NCBI RefSeq assembly: GCF_026240095.1
Contig: NZ_JAPIVG010000001.1
Location: 186,001-250,000 of the forward strand
Reading direction: 5' to 3'
DNA length: 64,000 nt
Source: Pedobacter sandarakinus
GTDB taxonomy: Bacteria > Bacteroidota > Bacteroidia > Sphingobacteriales > Sphingobacteriaceae
The notes under the pieces are model-generated. The model saw only the letters and a list, made by a program, of their open reading frames with translations. It had not been told where the DNA came from and did not search any database. Positions 62,039 through 64,000 of the stretch are shown here, one piece after another. The first letter of the stretch is position 1. Every line of letters starts with the position of its first letter. Position numbers and translations under genes: made by a program.

Positions 62039-62656
62039 ATGTACCTCATCAAATCACCGCTTCTGCTAAAATGGTATTATCCATCGCTGTTATGGAATAA
62101 ATCCCGCAACGAAAAAGTTATTTATTTAACCTTTGACGATGGACCTATACCCAATGTTACAGATTTTGCGTTAAAAACTTTAGCCGAATTTAATGCTAAA
62201 GCTACTTTCTTTTGCATTGGTGATAATATTATTAAACATCCTGAAGTTTTCGAGCGCCTTAAAAATGCAGGGCACGCAATTGGCAACCACACTTTTAACC
62301 ACCTTAGAGGATGGAAAACGGACGATGACACCTACCTTGCCAATACACTAAAATGCCAGTCGCTTACGCAAACTAAACTCTTTCGCCCTCCCTATGGAAG
62401 GATTAAAAAGTCACAAATTTCTACCCTAAAATCCAGCGTTGCTAACCTGGAGATTGTAATGTGGGACGTACTAAGTGGCGACTTCGACGTTAATCTATCG
62501 CCCCATAAATGCTACCAAAATGTAATTAAACATACGGAAAATGGTTCTATAATAGTTTTTCATGATAGTTTAAAAGCATTTGACAGAATGAAATATACAC
62601 TTCCACGAACACTCGAGTATTTTAGCACTAAAGGCTTTAAATTCTTATCGCTGTAG
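62039..62656 (+). CDS. Polysaccharide deacetylase (NodB/CE4 domain)
   Basis: 205 aa. The CE4 motifs are YLTFDDGPIPNV (catalytic Asp pair), GNHTFNHLRG (zinc His pair), LFRPPYGRIKKS, VMWDVLSGDFD and IVFHDSLKAF. The whole protein is a single NodB domain after a 30-residue tail without a clear signal peptide, so it may be cytoplasmic or inner-membrane associated. It probably deacetylates an N-acetylated glycan. The start is the ATG at 62039. It is divergent from tolC-like and monocistronic. Confidence 0.88.
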   Translation: MYLIKSPLLLKWYYPSLLWNKSRNEKVIYLTFDDGPIPNVTDFALKTLAEFNAKATFFCIGDNIIKHPEVFERLKNAGHAIGNHTFNHLRGWKTDDDTYLANTLKCQSLTQTKLFRPPYGRIKKSQISTLKSSVANLEIVMWDVLSGDFDVNLSPHKCYQNVIKHTENGSIIVFHDSLKAFDRMKYTLPRTLEYFSTKGFKFLSL

Positions 62657-63010
62657 CCAATGTTATGCCAGTTGACAAAAACGCACAGCATAGCGATAGA
62701 ATAGCTGCCCGGAGCGCTACAGTATTGCAAACCTGTTCATATTCGAACATTGGTGTGCATAAACGCACAGCATAGCCCCGATTGAACGAATGCCGGTTTT
62801 TCCCCGGCAGCAGGGAAAGCGGGAGGAAACTTTAATTGAAAAATAAGACATTGCGCTCCTAAATAAAGAATCAAAACCAAATCAACCAGCTAGTTATTTA
62901 GAACCCTTCCAAATAATACAATGATCTAAGTATGACCAGAACAGGAGCATTTTTTTTGTAAATTCGCAGCTATTAGAATAGAAGTATTACCTTTTAACCA
63001 ATAAAAATCG
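62657..63010. other. Intergenic with direct repeat and GC-rich element
   Basis: The 354-nt gap between deacetylase and aconitase holds a 16-bp exact direct repeat (62679 and 62761) and a GC-rich AGCCCCGATTGAACG...AAAGCGGGAGG element (62772-62825). No gene is seen. An A/T-rich leader precedes the aconitase ATG. Confidence 0.5.
62679..62776 (+). repeat. 16-bp direct repeat, 82-bp period
   Basis: AAACGCACAGCATAGC occurs exactly at 62679-62694 and 62761-62776. The second copy runs straight into the GC-rich AGCCCCG element, suggesting partial duplication of a spacer repeat. Confidence 0.65.
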
Positions 63011-64000
63011 ATGGCTTTTGATATAGACATGATTAAAAAGGTGTATGCAAACTTCGGTCCGCGTGTAGATGCGGCTCGTAAAATTGTTGGCAGACCTTTA
63101 ACATTATCAGAAAAAATATTGTATGCTCACCTTTGGGATGGAGATCCTAAGAAAGCATTCTCTCGCGGAACGGATTATGTAGATTTCGCTCCAGACCGCG
63201 TTGCTATGCAAGATGCAACAGCACAAATGGCGCTTTTACAGTTTATGCAAGCTGGTCGCCCGCAAGTTGCTGTCCCGTCTACGGTTCATTGCGATCACTT
63301 AATTACAGCTAAAGAAGGTGCTGCGATAGATTTGCCTCATGCCAGAACAGAAAGCGCAGAAGTATTCGACTTCCTTTCTTCTGTATCTAATAAATATGGT
63401 ATTGGTTTTTGGAAACCAGGTGCAGGAATTATTCACCAGGTAGTATTAGAAAATTATGCATTTCCCGGTGGAATGATGATTGGAACCGACTCCCATACTG
63501 TTAACGCAGGTGGTTTAGGTATGGTTGCTATTGGTGTTGGCGGTGCCGATGCTTGTGATGTAATGGCTGGTTTACCATGGGAGCTTAAATTTCCTAAATT
63601 AATTGGTGTTAAATTAACTGGTAAATTAAACGGTTGGACAGCTGCTAAAGATGTTATTCTTAAGGTAGCTGGTATTTTAACAGTAAAAGGTGGCACAGGT
63701 GCTATTGTAGAATATTTTGGCGATGGTGCTATTAACTTAAGCTGTACTGGTAAAGGTACTATTTGTAATATGGGTGCCGAAATTGGCGCAACCACCTCTA
63801 CTTTTGGTTACGATGAAAGCATGGAGCGGTATTTACGTTCTACTAACCGTAACGATGTAGCCGATGAAGCCAACAAAATAAAAGACTATTTAACGGGCGA
63901 TGCTGAAGTTTATGCTAACCCTGAAAAATATTTCGATCAAGTTATCGAGATCGATCTAGATACTTTAGAACCTTACCTAAACGGTCCGTTTACGCCAGAT
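63011..64000 (+). CDS. acn: Aconitate hydratase, 5' part
   Basis: Hand-translated from the ATG at 63011: [20 protein letters not shown], then 330 codons to the window edge; the full enzyme is about 750 aa. Mitochondrial-type aconitase motifs include [99 protein letters not shown] and [15 protein letters not shown]. It converts citrate to isocitrate in the TCA cycle through a [4Fe-4S] cluster whose Cys ligands mostly lie beyond the window. The gene symbol (acnA or acnB type) is left generic. Confidence 0.95.
   Translation, partial: MAFDIDMIKKVYANFGPRVDAARKIVGRPLTLSEKILYAHLWDGDPKKAFSRGTDYVDFAPDRVAMQDATAQMALLQFMQAGRPQVAVPSTVHCDHLITAKEGAAIDLPHARTESAEVFDFLSSVSNKYGIGFWKPGAGIIHQVVLENYAFPGGMMIGTDSHTVNAGGLGMVAIGVGGADACDVMAGLPWELKFPKLIGVKLTGKLNGWTAAKDVILKVAGILTVKGGTGAIVEYFGDGAINLSCTGKGTICNMGAEIGATTSTFGYDESMERYLRSTNRNDVADEANKIKDYLTGDAEVYANPEKYFDQVIEIDLDTLEPYLNGPFTPD

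Noticed and set aside
62713-62760. tRNA T-arm-like TGTTC..GAACA at about 62735
   Set aside because: Only a short 5-bp stem; no acceptor or anticodon arm around it.
1-64000. CRISPR array, tRNA or rRNA genes, intact insertion sequence
   Set aside because: I looked for regularly spaced repeats, tRNA-like arms and full transposase frames and found none.

Overview
The window comes from a low-GC Bacteroidota chromosome, most likely Sphingobacteriaceae (Pedobacter-like). The signs are three SusC/SusD pairs, two GH92 mannosidases, signal peptides ending in A-x-A-Q or lipobox Cys, TAnnTTTG-type -7 boxes, and the rpmB-rpmG-DUF4295-ftsY-rimO block. No tRNA, rRNA, CRISPR array or intact insertion sequence was seen. 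Genus is inferred from gene style only.

Layout. 0-3.1 kb: the 5' two-thirds of kduI (minus, cut by the window edge), then a small membrane protein, an M23 lipoprotein and a YjbQ protein on plus. 3.1-10 kb: a YihY membrane protein, a five-PAS histidine kinase, an alpha/beta hydrolase, a LiaF-like membrane protein and rpiA, all minus. Two near-identical 75-nt plus-strand elements (8457-8532 and 9911-9984) each end in a terminator hairpin. 10-15.9 kb: a TonB receptor, a secreted glucose-dehydrogenase-like cytochrome c and a DUF1080 protein, possibly a 3-keto-glycoside route. 15.9-40.3 kb: a large all-minus polysaccharide/glycoprotein utilization region. It holds two GH92 alpha-mannosidases, three basic-secretory-protein (BSP) zinc peptidases plus a fourth HEIGH zincin, two SusC/SusD pairs, a discoidin-type lipoprotein, a ROK sugar kinase, a 723-aa TIM-barrel-like protein of unknown family, and a LacI-type regulator.

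The strongest regulatory signal is a palindrome, ACTAAAACGTTTTAGT. It recurs with few changes at 18987, 28142, 28218, 34161 and 40346, each in the 5' region of a separate transcription unit, with a weaker copy before the LacI gene at 35332. I infer one LacI-controlled regulon that joins mannose removal, protein cleavage, uptake and phosphorylation. This would suit growth on mannosylated glycoprotein or alpha-mannan. In both GH92 proteins, spacing-based mapping to BT3990 keeps the general acid, the two catalytic Asp and the His-Glu pair linked to alpha-1,2 specificity.

40.4-64 kb: mostly core functions. These are lpxB, a small membrane protein and surE, an M16 peptidase, a GH130 protein, a CsbD protein, a third SusC/SusD pair, acs, rpmB-rpmG-DUF4295, ftsY, rimO, a small exported protein, gpsA, an efflux adaptor with a TolC-type channel, a polysaccharide deacetylase and the start of aconitase. 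GC-rich intergenic elements lie at 45950-46035 and 62679-62830.
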